DNA of 64,000 bases from Hymenobacter psychrophilus (GTDB lineage Bacteria > Bacteroidota > Bacteroidia > Cytophagales > Hymenobacteraceae): the NCBI RefSeq assembly GCF_900107135.1, contig NZ_FNOV01000002.1:1-64000 (forward strand), written 5' to 3'. The first letter of the stretch is position 1; every line of letters starts with the position of its first letter. The notes under the pieces are model-generated. The model saw only the letters and a list, made by a program, of their open reading frames with translations. It did no database searches and was not told the DNA's origin. Positions 17,588-26,683 of the stretch are shown here, piece after piece. A program made the position numbers and the translations under genes.

Positions 17588-18403
17588 TTACACCCCGCCA
17601 AAAATAGAGAAGCCGCCGTCTACGCAAATCATGGAGCCGGTAACGAAGCGGGAGGCGTCGCTGAGCAGCCACACCAGGGCCCCTTGCAGCTCCTCGGGCT
17701 GGCCGAAGCGCTGGAAGGGCGTCTGGCGGATAACCTTGCCGCCGCGCTCCGTAAAGGTACCGTCGGGGTTGGTGAGCAGGTCGCGGTTTTGCTCCGTCAG
17801 GAAGAAGCCGGGGGCCAGCGCGTTCATGCGCAGCTTATCGGCGTAGCGGTTGGCCATTTCCACCGCAAACCACTGATTGTAACAGTCGACGGCGGCCTTG
17901 CCCATGTTGTAGCCCAGCACCTTGGTAATGGCCCGCTTCGAGTTCATGGAGGAAATATTGACGATGCTGCCGGCCCCCGATTCGGCCAGCAGCGGCCCGA
18001 ATACCTGGGTGGGCAGCACCGTGCCCCACAGATTCAGGTCCATCACCCGCTTCATTCCTTCAATGTTCATATCGAACACGTCGGCAGCGGGGTCGAGCAC
18101 GCCGTCGGGGGCGTTGCCGCCGGCCCCGTTCACGAGGCCATCGAGGCGGCCGAACGTGCTGCGCACCAATTCGGCGGCGGCCCGCAGCTGGGGTTCGTCG
18201 AGCACGTCGGCCACCAGGGCCAGGGCCCGGCCGCCCTGGTCGGTAATGGCGCGGGCGCGCTGCTCGGCCACTTCGGCGTTGCGGCCCAGGATGCCCACGG
18301 CCCCGCCGGCAGCCACGATGCCTTCAATAAAAGCGGCGCCCAAAATACCGGTGCCCCCGGTTACCACGATTACTTTATCCCGGAGAGAAAACTGTTCCGT
18401 CAT
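17588..18403 (-). CDS. SDR family oxidoreductase, likely D-mannonate oxidoreductase (fructuronate reductase)
   Basis: 271-residue classical short-chain dehydrogenase: Rossmann motif VTGGTGILGAAF (residues ~15-26), NGAGGNAP near 93, catalytic Ser in NISSMNS, Tyr-Lys in YNMGKAA, and the C-terminal SMICVDGGFS. SDRs of this type next to uxuA replace the classical long-chain UxuB and reduce D-fructuronate to D-mannonate, which would close the gap between UxaC and UxuA here. A KduD role (reducing the KduI product) is the main alternative and could coexist. It is convergent with uxuA across a shared terminator; the second alginate-lyase-fold gene lies just upstream. Confidence 0.82.
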   Translation of the reverse strand: MTEQFSLRDKVIVVTGGTGILGAAFIEGIVAAGGAVGILGRNAEVAEQRARAITDQGGRALALVADVLDEPQLRAAAELVRSTFGRLDGLVNGAGGNAPDGVLDPAADVFDMNIEGMKRVMDLNLWGTVLPTQVFGPLLAESGAGSIVNISSMNSKRAITKVLGYNMGKAAVDCYNQWFAVEMANRYADKLRMNALAPGFFLTEQNRDLLTNPDGTFTERGGKVIRQTPFQRFGQPEELQGALVWLLSDASRFVTGSMICVDGGFSIFGGV

Positions 18404-18519
18404 TGTAGTTATTGATTGTTCGTTGTTGGTGATTGGAGGCTAGGGCAAGTCATTTACTAAAGTCAAGCTTAGTATTACAGACTACTCAGCCTTAGTAACC
18501 AGTCTATTATCTTTCCCAC

Positions 18520-19719
18520 TCACAAACTCCACGGGGTCCGCACTTCCTGCGGGTAGCGGGCGAACACCTGCGCCACCGGCAGCGCTGGATAGTGCGGCCC
18601 GGCCCGGTCGTAAATGGCCAGCAGGGTCCGGTTGCTAACTGGCGTAACATCGGTTAGCTCGAACTGGCGCTGGCCCAGCAGATAGGAGGCAAACCAGGCT
18701 ACGGCCGGTTCCAGCCCGCGCCCGTCGGAGGTGCGGTAGTGCCAGAGGTCGAGGCCCAGGGGTTGGGCCAGCACGGCCAGCTTCACCCACCCTTCCAGGT
18801 TCATAGACGTGTAATTCCAGGGCCGGGTGCGCTCCAGCTCCAAGGGCTGGGCGCCGTCGGGAGCAAATTGCACGCCGATGCGGGGCAGCGTTTGGGTTTG
18901 CAGCGTGGTGCGGGCCAGCGCCTCATCCCCGGTGAACCGGGCAAAGTCCACGACTTGCAGGTCGTAGTACGTGCCGTGGTTGTTCTCGCTGCCACGCTCC
19001 TGCAGCCCAATGGGGCTGGTGGTGAGCCAAACGGTGAACTGCCGGAACCAGCCCCGTAGCTCCTCGGTCAGCTTATTATCGGCGGCCCGGCTGCCGTGCA
19101 GCAAGGCCAGCGCGTCGGGGATATCGGTAAGGTGGCGGGTTTCAATGATGCCGAAGCCCCGGCCCGTTGCAGTGCCCGGAATGCCCTGTCCGTAATTCAG
19201 GTTGGGGTTCATGCGGGTGGCGGGGTCCAGAAAAAACACGCGCAGCTGCCGGGCGGCGTGGGCGGCGTAGGCTTCCTTGCCACTGAAATAATACGCCAGC
19301 CCCAGCAGCCGCGCCTCGTGGCACACCCGGGTCAGCCGGGCATCGTCGCGCATGTCCCTTGATTCCGGGTTGCGGAGCCCGTCCTTGCGCAGGTAGGGCT
19401 TGCCATCGGGCTTGCTGGGGTCGGCCCACCAGTACGGGGCCTGCGAGAGGTAGTCGTGCTTGTTGCCGCTGGGGGGCAGCTGGGGCTTGCCAGTGATAGG
19501 GTCGGGGGCCTTGGTAAGCGCCTGGTCGGCCTCGGCCAGCAGCGCCTTTACCGGCCCTACAACTGCGGGTTGGCCCTGCTGGTAAGCAACCTTAAAGGTG
19601 GCCAGCGCAGCGCTATCGAGCAGCAGCAACCGGGGCAGACCGGGAGCCGCCCCGGCAGTTGGGGCGGCCCATAGGCTGCTCAGCAGCAGCAGCAGCAGAT
19701 AAAAGCGTAATCCTCGCAT
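18520..19719 (-). CDS. Alginate-lyase-fold polysaccharide lyase (PL38-like), paralogue 2
   Basis: 399 residues, signal peptide MRGLRFYLLLLLLSSLWAAP, then the same fold as the 9472-10671 protein: HDYLSQAPYWWADPSKPDGK, LRVFFLDPATRMNPNLNYGQ, GFGIIETRHL, and the active-site-type motif SENNHGTYYDLQVVDFARFT near residue 235. It lacks the lipobox of its paralogue, so it is probably periplasmic. Blocks such as YWWxDP, FLDPATxMNPxLxYxQ and NNHGT are shared between the two. It lies between the SDR gene and susD on the same strand. Start ATG 19719 gives a cleaner signal than the ATG four codons upstream. Substrate (glucuronan, alginate or related) is inferred. Confidence 0.82.
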   Translation of the reverse strand: MRGLRFYLLLLLLSSLWAAPTAGAAPGLPRLLLLDSAALATFKVAYQQGQPAVVGPVKALLAEADQALTKAPDPITGKPQLPPSGNKHDYLSQAPYWWADPSKPDGKPYLRKDGLRNPESRDMRDDARLTRVCHEARLLGLAYYFSGKEAYAAHAARQLRVFFLDPATRMNPNLNYGQGIPGTATGRGFGIIETRHLTDIPDALALLHGSRAADNKLTEELRGWFRQFTVWLTTSPIGLQERGSENNHGTYYDLQVVDFARFTGDEALARTTLQTQTLPRIGVQFAPDGAQPLELERTRPWNYTSMNLEGWVKLAVLAQPLGLDLWHYRTSDGRGLEPAVAWFASYLLGQRQFELTDVTPVSNRTLLAIYDRAGPHYPALPVAQVFARYPQEVRTPWSL

Positions 19720-19749
19720 CACATCAGCCATTGTTACCCAAGTTGCAGG

Positions 19750-21186
19750 TTACTGGCCGTAGCCGGGGTTCTGGGTGAGGTTGGGGTTGAGGATAGACTC
19801 GTTGACCGGAATCGGGAACAGGTAGTAGCGGGGTTCCACGCGGCTCACCAGCGTGGGCTTGGCTGCTACTACGGCCTCATTAAGGCGCTTGAGGCGAGTC
19901 AGGTCGTACCAGCGGTGGCCCTCAATGCACAGCTCCCAGCCCCGCTCGCGCACCAGCAGGTCCACGAAAGCGTCCTTGGTGGTAGTGCCGGTGAGCGGCG
20001 CCAGCCCTGCCCGCACCCGCACGGCGTTGATGCCGGTGTACTTGGCCGGGTCGGCGGGATTGATATTATTGAGGATTTCCGACTGCAGGAGCAGAATATC
20101 GGCGTAGCGCGCCACCAGGTAGTTGGCCCGCGAGTCGTTGCCGATGCGCAGCGGGTCTTTGAATTTCACGAAGGAGTAGCGCGGCAGCGTAGCGCCGTTC
20201 GAACCCCGGTTGGTGATATTCCAGGCCCGGCGCACATCGGTGGCGGCGTAGGAGGTAACGAAGGTCGGCTCCACGCTGAACGTGCCCAGCCCGTCGGGCA
20301 CGATTTGCGCGGGCGTAAACTGGCGCACGATGATGCTGCCGATGTTGGGCGGCAAGTCAAACTGAATGGAGAAGATGTGCTCCGGACCGTTTTCCTTGTC
20401 CGGGTCGAATACGTCGGAGTAGATGGGTACCAGCCGGTAAAGGCCCGAGTTTATCACCCGGTTCACGGCGCTTAGCGCGTCGGCCATATCGGTGGGCTTG
20501 GCGGCGGGGCTGCCGGCGCGGGTTAAGTAGAGTTTTGCCAGCAGAGCGGCGGCGGCCCCCTTCGAGGCCCGGCCCTTCTGGTCGCCCGGAATCTGGTTCT
20601 CGGCCAGGCAATTGGCTTCGGCGAATTGCAAATCGGCAATTACCTGCTCGTACACCTGGGCGGCGGGCGTGCGGGTCGGCTTTAGATTATCGTCCGGCGA
20701 CTTCACCGTGCTGAGCACCAGCGGCACGTCGCCGAAGCAGCGCACCAAATCGAAGTAGGCCATGCCGCGCAGAAAGCGGGCATTACCGATGAGGTTGTTC
20801 CGGCGGGCTTCGTCCATGGGCACGCCGGGGCCGCGCTCAATCACGTCGTTGGCCCGGTTCACCATCAGGTAGATGCTGGTCCACCAGTTGTTTACCTCGT
20901 TCAGGCGCTCATCGTACGTGAAGCGCGAGAGTTGGGCCCGCTCGTCGCTGGCCGAGCCCACCCGGATGTAGTCGCCGGGCAGTTCCGTGATTTGCCAGGC
21001 CGTGCGGCCGAAGTACAGCTGCGGTAGCAGGGCCCCGTAGGCCCCGTTGAGGCCGGCTACCAGGTCGCCCTCGCTCTTGTAAAACGTGTCGGAAGCCACG
21101 AAATCATACGGCGTTTCTTCCAGGAAACTTTTGCACGAACCCAGGCTTAGGCCCAGCAAGCTTAGTAATAGTAAATTCTTTTTCAT
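19750..21186 (-). CDS. SusD/RagB family outer-membrane nutrient-binding lipoprotein
   Basis: 478 residues with lipoprotein signal MKKNLLLLSLLGLSLGSC (Cys 18) and the SusD fold: an N-terminal SusD-like segment (LEETPYDFVASDTFYKSEGD), TPR-like helices (IGNARFLRGMAYFDLVRCFG is a family hallmark near residue 135), and the C-terminal RagB region ending LNPNLTQNPGYGQ with the typical YYLFPIPVNESILNPNL. It would form the surface lid on the SusC channel encoded immediately upstream (109-bp gap). ATG at 21186 chosen for the signal peptide. Ligand is inferred to be a uronate oligosaccharide from the locus. Confidence 0.95.
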   Translation of the reverse strand: MKKNLLLLSLLGLSLGSCKSFLEETPYDFVASDTFYKSEGDLVAGLNGAYGALLPQLYFGRTAWQITELPGDYIRVGSASDERAQLSRFTYDERLNEVNNWWTSIYLMVNRANDVIERGPGVPMDEARRNNLIGNARFLRGMAYFDLVRCFGDVPLVLSTVKSPDDNLKPTRTPAAQVYEQVIADLQFAEANCLAENQIPGDQKGRASKGAAAALLAKLYLTRAGSPAAKPTDMADALSAVNRVINSGLYRLVPIYSDVFDPDKENGPEHIFSIQFDLPPNIGSIIVRQFTPAQIVPDGLGTFSVEPTFVTSYAATDVRRAWNITNRGSNGATLPRYSFVKFKDPLRIGNDSRANYLVARYADILLLQSEILNNINPADPAKYTGINAVRVRAGLAPLTGTTTKDAFVDLLVRERGWELCIEGHRWYDLTRLKRLNEAVVAAKPTLVSRVEPRYYLFPIPVNESILNPNLTQNPGYGQ

Positions 21187-21294
21187 CTTGAAAGTCAAAT
21201 TGGGGTGGGGAATGATTAGTGGATGGTACTTAGTGGCTAGTGCTTAGTGGTTATCTGTCAGCTAAGCACTAGCTCCTAAGCTCGAAACACTAAA

Positions 21295-24200
21295 TCAAAA
21301 GGATGCCTTCACGCCGAAAATGAACGTGCGGGTGTTGGGGAAGGCGTTGTAGTCGGTGTTCAGGCTCAGGTTGTCGCGGCCGAATGAGTTCACTTCCGGG
21401 TCGTAGCCCGAGTAGTCGGTGATGGTTATCAGGTTCTGAGCCGTAACGTACACGCTGGCCCCTTTCACGGCGTTGCTGAACTTGGGCAGCGTGTAGCCCA
21501 GCGTCAGGGTTTTGAGGCGCACGAAGCTGCCGTCCTCCACGTAGTCGCTGATGATGCCCGTGGAGCGGCGTACCGGGCTGCCGGCCCGCGGGATGTTGGT
21601 ATCGGTGTTGGTCGGCGTCCAGCGGTCGACAACCGTTTTGAGCTTGTTGGTCGTGAAGATGCCCGATTCCAGCTCGTAGCGGTTCAGATTGAGCACGTCG
21701 GTGCCCTGCACGCCCTGGATAAACACGCTCAGGCTGAAGGCCCCGTAGCGGAAGTTGTTGGTGGCCCCGTAAATGAACTTGGGCTGGGCCGTGCCAATGA
21801 TTACGCGGTCGGCCGAGGTAATCTGGCCGTCGCCGTTCTGGTCGATGAAGCGCGGGTCGCCGGGGCGGTACACGGGCGATTTGATGCCGCTGGCCGTAAT
21901 TTCATCCGCCGACTGCCAGATGCCGTTCGACTGGTGACCGTAAAACGAGCCGATGGGTTCGCCCACCCGCAGAATGCTGGTAAAGCCCACGCCCGAACCC
22001 ACGAACAGGCTGGAGCTCGACTGCCCCACCGGCCGCTCGAATTCGCCGTCGAGGTCGAGCACTTTGTTGCGGTTGAGCGACAGGTTCAGGTTGGTGTTCC
22101 AGCCGAACTTCGGGCCATCGAAGTTGGAAGTGTTGAGGGCAAATTCAAGGCCCTTGTTCTCCACGCTGCCCGCATTGCGCAAAAGGTTCGGGAAGCCCGT
22201 CGTGCGCGGGGTGGCCACCTCCAGCAGCAGGTCGGTGGTTTTCTTGTAGTAAGCGTCGGCCGTGAAGCTGATGCGGTTTTTAAAGAAGGCCACGTCGATG
22301 CCTACGTTGGTGGAGGCCGTCGACTCCCAGCGCAAATCGGGGTTTCCAATGTTGAGCGGGGCCAGGCCCACCAGGCGGCTTGTGCCGCCGGCGTAGCCCG
22401 CCACGCCGTAGCGCTGCAACGACTGGTAGTTGTCGATTTCCTGGTTACCCGTAATGCCGTAGCCCACCCGCAGCTTCAGGTCGCTCAGGGCGGTCAGGCC
22501 CTGCATAAACGGCTCGTCAATCAGCCGGTAGGCAAAAGCCGCCGACGGGAAGTAGCCCCATTTGTTATTGCGGCCAAAGCGCGAGGAGCCGTCGGCCCGC
22601 ATCGTCACCGTGAACAGGTAGCGCTCGAACAGGCGGTAGTTTACGCGGCCGAAATACGAGGCCAGCGAGTTGGAGAAGCGCCCTGAGCCGGGCGGCAGAA
22701 GGTTGGCCCCCAGGCCGATGTTGTCGGAGCCCAGCTGGTTGGTGAAGAAGTTGGTGTTCGAGACGGCGAAGTTGTTGCCAAAAAACCGCTGGAACGTGAG
22801 GCCGCCCACCACGTTGAGGGCGTTGTTTTCGTTGAGCTTCTTGTCGTAGGTGAGCGTGTTCTCGTTCAGCCAGCTGTACTGGTTTGCCGCGCCCCGGGTG
22901 GCCAGGCCCTTGTTGAGGCGGCCCAGAAAAATATCGTTAGGCCGAAAAATATCGGTCTGGGTAATGCGGTAATCGAGGCCGGCCGTCGAGCGCAAAGTCA
23001 GGCCCTCGATAATTTCGTAATTGGCGGCCAAGTTAAACAGCCCCCGCGCCGTGGTGCGGTGGTCTTTGGTTTTGAGCGCGTAGGCCACTGGGTTACCAAT
23101 GTTTTCTACGTTGGGCAGCGGCGTATTCGAAAACGTGTATTCCCCGAACTCGTCGCGCACTGGGTTGATGGGGCTGAAACGCAGCGCGTCCAGAATTACG
23201 CCCCCGTTGCTGCCGCCCGATGAGTTCACGAAGGCCCGCTTCTCGAACGTGCCCGCCAGCTGGCTAGTCAGACCAAAGCTGAGCTTATTGCTGATTTTGC
23301 GGTCGATGTTGAAGCGCAGCGTGCCGCGCTGGAAACCCGAGTTGAGCACGATGCCCTCCTGGTCGAAATAGTTCAGGCTCAGGTTGTAGCGCGTAGCCTC
23401 GGTGCCCCCGTTGAAGCTGAGCTGGTAGTTGCTCATGCGGGCCGTGCGCAGAATTTCGTCCTGCCAGTCGGTGCCCTCGCCCAGCGAGTCGATCTGGCTG
23501 GGGCGGTAGGGCTGCGGCAACGTCCCGCCCGATTCGGAAGCCACGTCGTTGAGGTAACTGGCAAACTCGCGGGCGTTCATCAAATCGTACTTCTTGCGCA
23601 CAATCTGAATGCCGGTGTAGGCCTCGAAGTTGATGGTGTTGCCGCCAGCCTTGCCTTTTTTAGTGGTGATGAGCACCACGCCGTTGGCGCCCCGCGAGCC
23701 GTAGATGGCCGTGGCCGAGGCATCCTTCAGAATCTCTACCGACTCAATGTCGGAGGGGTTGATGGAGTTCAGGTCGCCGGCTCCCGGAAAGCCATCGACC
23801 ACAAACAACGGCTCGTTGCCGGTATTGATGGAGTTAGTGCCCCGGATGCGGATGGAAATGTCGCCCCCCGGCTCGGCGCTGGTCTGTGTTACCTGCACCC
23901 CGCTCACGCGGCCCTGCAGAATCTGCTCGGGCCGGGTAATGGGCGTTTCGGCCACCTGCGCCGCCGAAATCGAGGCCACGGCACCCGTAATGTCGCGCTT
24001 GCGCTGGGTGCCGTAGCCCACCACCACCACGTCGTCGAGGGTCGTAGTGGCCTCGGCGAGCCGCACAGTAACCGGGCCGGTGCCGCTTACCTGCACCTGC
24101 TGGCCGGCAAAACCCACATAAGAGAATACCAGCAACGGGTTTTCGACCGTTGTATTTACCACGAACGAGCCGTCGGCGTTGGTGCTGGCGCCTTGGGTGG

Positions 24201-24354
24201 TGCCCTTCACGATGACCGTTACGCCGGGCAGGCCCTGGCCGTCGGCGGCACTCACCACCCGGCCGGTTATCTGCCGGCTCGGAGTTTGGGCCTGGGCTGC
24301 CGTAAGGGCCCCGAGCGTAACTAGTGGAACCAGCAGCAGAGTAGATGTGCGCAT
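21295..24354 (-). CDS. SusC/RagA family TonB-linked outer-membrane protein
   Basis: 1019 residues: signal peptide (1-22), a carboxypeptidase-regulatory-like beta-sandwich (ITGRVVSAADGQGLPGVTVI, residues ~28-105), a TonB plug (VVVGYGTQRKRDITGAV near 112, then DGFPGAGDLNSINPSDIESV and ILKDASATAIYGSRGANGVV), and a large beta-barrel ending in a C-terminal Phe (FIFGVKASF). It imports oligosaccharides across the outer membrane using TonB energy together with the SusD lipoprotein downstream. A LacI-type operator lies 77 bp upstream (24431-24451), the closest of the four, so it is likely the most tightly controlled promoter. The regulator gene is divergent. Confidence 0.97.
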   Translation of the reverse strand: MRTSTLLLVPLVTLGALTAAQAQTPSRQITGRVVSAADGQGLPGVTVIVKGTTQGASTNADGSFVVNTTVENPLLVFSYVGFAGQQVQVSGTGPVTVRLAEATTTLDDVVVVGYGTQRKRDITGAVASISAAQVAETPITRPEQILQGRVSGVQVTQTSAEPGGDISIRIRGTNSINTGNEPLFVVDGFPGAGDLNSINPSDIESVEILKDASATAIYGSRGANGVVLITTKKGKAGGNTINFEAYTGIQIVRKKYDLMNAREFASYLNDVASESGGTLPQPYRPSQIDSLGEGTDWQDEILRTARMSNYQLSFNGGTEATRYNLSLNYFDQEGIVLNSGFQRGTLRFNIDRKISNKLSFGLTSQLAGTFEKRAFVNSSGGSNGGVILDALRFSPINPVRDEFGEYTFSNTPLPNVENIGNPVAYALKTKDHRTTARGLFNLAANYEIIEGLTLRSTAGLDYRITQTDIFRPNDIFLGRLNKGLATRGAANQYSWLNENTLTYDKKLNENNALNVVGGLTFQRFFGNNFAVSNTNFFTNQLGSDNIGLGANLLPPGSGRFSNSLASYFGRVNYRLFERYLFTVTMRADGSSRFGRNNKWGYFPSAAFAYRLIDEPFMQGLTALSDLKLRVGYGITGNQEIDNYQSLQRYGVAGYAGGTSRLVGLAPLNIGNPDLRWESTASTNVGIDVAFFKNRISFTADAYYKKTTDLLLEVATPRTTGFPNLLRNAGSVENKGLEFALNTSNFDGPKFGWNTNLNLSLNRNKVLDLDGEFERPVGQSSSSLFVGSGVGFTSILRVGEPIGSFYGHQSNGIWQSADEITASGIKSPVYRPGDPRFIDQNGDGQITSADRVIIGTAQPKFIYGATNNFRYGAFSLSVFIQGVQGTDVLNLNRYELESGIFTTNKLKTVVDRWTPTNTDTNIPRAGSPVRRSTGIISDYVEDGSFVRLKTLTLGYTLPKFSNAVKGASVYVTAQNLITITDYSGYDPEVNSFGRDNLSLNTDYNAFPNTRTFIFGVKASF

Positions 24355-24430
24355 AGAATGTGGGAATTAGGTGAGGAACCGGTCAGCCAAGTACCGGAAT
24401 CAAGCGGCGGAAACACGGGCTTTGGCGGGA

Positions 24431-24451
24431 TTTATTCACGGAAACGATTGC
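24431..24451 (-). promoter_or_regulatory. LacI-type operator for susCD
   Basis: The minus strand reads GCAATCGTTTCCGTGAATAAA, 77 bp upstream of susC and about 180 bp before the divergent LacI gene at 24630. It matches the other three sites at the conserved frame TTTATnnACGGAAnCGnTT (plus-strand reading). It may also autoregulate the LacI gene. Confidence 0.75.
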
Positions 24452-24629
24452 GAAACAGACTCCCAAAGTCACTATACCTATGTCAGTTGCATTATTCCCC
24501 TAGAGTGGAACGCTAGTGGCTCCAACTTGCCTGCTGGTAGCGCCTCTGACTAGGCCCGGCCTTCGCGGGCGGGTGAGCCCTTACCCACTCCGTTACTTAT
24601 CCAGGAAAAATGCCTAATTTCCGTTCCCT

Positions 24630-25649
24630 ATGAGCTCCGTCAACTTAAAGCAACTGGCCCAGGCCCTCGATTTGTCCGTCTCCACGGTTTCGCGGGCCCT
24701 CAACGACAGCTACGAAATCAGCGCTGCCACGAAAGAGAAAGTGCAGTTGCTGGCTACCCAGCTGGGCTATCAGCCCAACCCCTACGCCAGCAGTCTGCGC
24801 CGCCAGCAAAGCAAAACGGTGGGCGTTATCATCCCGGAGGTAGCCAACAACTTCTTTTCGCTGGCCATCAACGGCATCGAGGAGGTAGCCCGTCAGAACG
24901 GCTACCATGTACTCATCTACCTTACCCACGAGAACTTCGCCCAAGAGCAAACCATTGTCCAGCACTTGGCCAACGGCCGGGTCGATGGCATCCTTATCTC
25001 GGTATCAGGCGAAACCCAGGACGCGGCGCACTTTGCCAAACTGCGCGAGCTGAACCTGCCCACCGTATTCTTCGACCGGGTGTGCGAGCAGACTGATACG
25101 GCCAGCATCACCACCGACGATTACGACAGCGGCTACCGGGCTACCCATCACCTGTTGGAGCGGGGCTGCCGCCGTATTATGCACCTCACCCTGGCCCAAC
25201 ACCTGTCCATCGGCCAGAAACGAATGCAGGGTTACCTCGATGCCCTACGTGACGCTGATGTTGCCTTCGACCCGGCCCTGCTGGTGCGTGGTGGCCATGG
25301 CTCCGACCACAACACGGCCTTGGTGCAACAACTGCTGGAGCAGGATCCCAGTATCGACGGTATTTTCGCTGCTGTCGAGAGCTTGGCCATTGCCGGCTAC
25401 CGTGCCTGCCAGGCCACCGGTCGCCGTATCCCTGCCGACATAAAAATCATCGGCTTCTCCAACCTCGAAATGGCCGACCTGCTTAACCCGTCCCTAACCA
25501 CCATTCGGCAGCCCGCCTACGCTATTGGCCGGGAAGCTGCCACCATTTTGTTTCAGGGACTGATGAAGAATCGTCCCATCCTTACCAGCCAAAGCCAGGA
25601 GCTTAAGTCAGAGTTAGTGGTTCGCGCTTCTACTGGTGGCCTTGGTTGA
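24630..25649 (+). CDS. LacI family transcriptional regulator
   Basis: 339 residues. N-terminal LacI helix-turn-helix with hinge (NLKQLAQALDLSVSTVSRAL, then NPYASSLRRQQSKTVGVIIP), followed by a periplasmic-binding-protein-like effector domain (ANNFFSLAINGIEEVARQNG, DGILISVSGET, ADLLNPSLTTIRQPAYAIG). It likely binds a uronate or oligouronate and controls the polysaccharide locus through the 21-bp operators found upstream of susC, the beta-helix gene, uxuA and the lyase operon. It is divergent from susC with 275 bp between starts. ATG at 24630 begins MSSVNLKQLAQ, the usual compact LacI start. Confidence 0.93.
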   Translation: MSSVNLKQLAQALDLSVSTVSRALNDSYEISAATKEKVQLLATQLGYQPNPYASSLRRQQSKTVGVIIPEVANNFFSLAINGIEEVARQNGYHVLIYLTHENFAQEQTIVQHLANGRVDGILISVSGETQDAAHFAKLRELNLPTVFFDRVCEQTDTASITTDDYDSGYRATHHLLERGCRRIMHLTLAQHLSIGQKRMQGYLDALRDADVAFDPALLVRGGHGSDHNTALVQQLLEQDPSIDGIFAAVESLAIAGYRACQATGRRIPADIKIIGFSNLEMADLLNPSLTTIRQPAYAIGREAATILFQGLMKNRPILTSQSQELKSELVVRASTGGLG

Positions 25650-25673
25650 AATTTTGGTCTAAATATCAGATAC

Positions 25674-25802
25674 CTATAGCGGTTTCGCTTTGCGCAGCCG
25701 ATGGTAGTACTTCCAAAAGCCCCAGCCCGCGTGGCGTTTGACCAAGGCCAATAGCGCGTCCACGAGCAGCGCATCGGCCGCCTGCCGTTCGTTTTGATCG
25801 CC
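25674..25802 (-). pseudogene. IS3-family orfB transposase fragment (second type)
   Basis: About 42 residues, including ALLALVKRHAGWGFWKYYHR, which matches the pre-catalytic region of IS3-family orfB (the GFWK...HRLR block). It is fused in frame to the ISAs1 piece upstream and ends at the IS630-like terminus, which supplies the last residues and the stop codon. Not functional. Confidence 0.7.
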
Positions 25803-26183
25803 CCGGCCGTGGCCTTTGTCGCGCTGCGTGTGGGCGGGCGCTTGGCTGAGCAAGGGCGCAAAATGGGCTTGCACTTGCGCGAAGAGTACGGAGTGGTTTT
25901 GCTTGAGGGCCAGCATGTAGTCGGCCTTGCGTTCGAGCAGTCGAGCGGCTAGCGCCGGCTGCGTGCCCAGTGCATCCAGGCTCACCACGCTACCGGCCAC
26001 GTCCACTAACTCCAGCACCTGCGGCATGGCCACGGCCTTACTGCGCTTGGCGGCTACGGGCACGTGGGCCAGACACAGGCGTGCTTCTTCCGCCCACACG
26101 CTCACCAGTTGCACACTGGCTTGCCGACGTCCAGCCACGGTGGTGCCGCGCAGTTGCTTGCCATCGACGACGGCAAGCAGTTG
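25803..26183 (-). pseudogene. ISAs1-family transposase internal fragment
   Basis: About 127 residues with the ISAs1 DDE-domain blocks AVVDGKQLRGT, VSVWAEEARLCLAHV, VVSLDALGTQPALAARLLER, DYMLALKQNHSVLF and the terminal RDKGHGR. The beginning and the end of the enzyme are missing; both flanks are IS3 sequence. A remnant left after deletion or recombination between insertion sequences. Confidence 0.75.
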
Positions 26184-26376
26184 GCCCCACGCAGTGGACC
26201 TCTTCCGGCAATTTGACACGCAGGCGACGGGTGCCGTAGCGCTTGTGGTGGCGGCTAAAAGATTTTTCCAGCGCCGTTTCACACACCACAGGCGTAGCGC
26301 CTGTAGCGAGCTTGTGCGCCAGGCGTAGTAGTGGGCGGGAGCTACTTCCAAGACCTGGTATAGTAGCCGTAAACAT
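26181..26376 (-). pseudogene. IS3-family orfB transposase, 5' fragment
   Basis: Two frames are needed to read it: EVAPAHYYAWRT in one and ETALEKSFSRHHKRYGTRRL in the next, so at least one frameshift is present. Both are N-terminal blocks of IS3-type orfB (HTH_21 region). It continues the orfA remnant at 26381-26683 and is cut by the ISAs1 piece near 26182. Confidence 0.7.
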
Positions 26377-26380
26377 ATAG

Positions 26381-26683
26381 CTACCCCGTGACTGATCTAT
26401 AAGATGGATAGCAGCTCATAGCGCCGGTGGGATGGCCGAAAAATGACGATGGCTTTTTTGAGATCTCTAACTCTTGCTCCAGCCGTCGGTTGGCAGCGCG
26501 TAACTGACGCTCTTCGAGCGCCTCGGCAGGCAGGGCGGGCGTCGCGCTGCCACCGTAGACCAGCTTGGGGTCCAGGTTCAAGGCACAAGCGGCAACTGAG
26601 GTCTTGTGGCTCTCGGCGACCATTCGCAGAGTTTGCGTATGGAAGGCCACGTCATACCTACGGTACTTATCGAGCTTTCCCAT
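26381..26683 (-). pseudogene. IS3-family orfA transposase remnant
   Basis: Starts MGKLDKYRRYDVAF, then VAESHKTSVAACALNLDPKL and RQLRAANRRLEQELEI, the DNA-binding helix-turn-helix plus leucine-zipper region of IS3 orfA proteins. The end is disturbed: the expected LKKAIVIF sequence lies in the neighbouring frame, which indicates a frameshift near 26450. The following orfB fragment is also broken. Confidence 0.75.

Noticed and set aside
25553..25861. 102-residue minus-strand frame at the 3' end of the LacI gene
   Set aside because: Out-of-frame shadow of the IS fragments and the antisense of the LacI gene.
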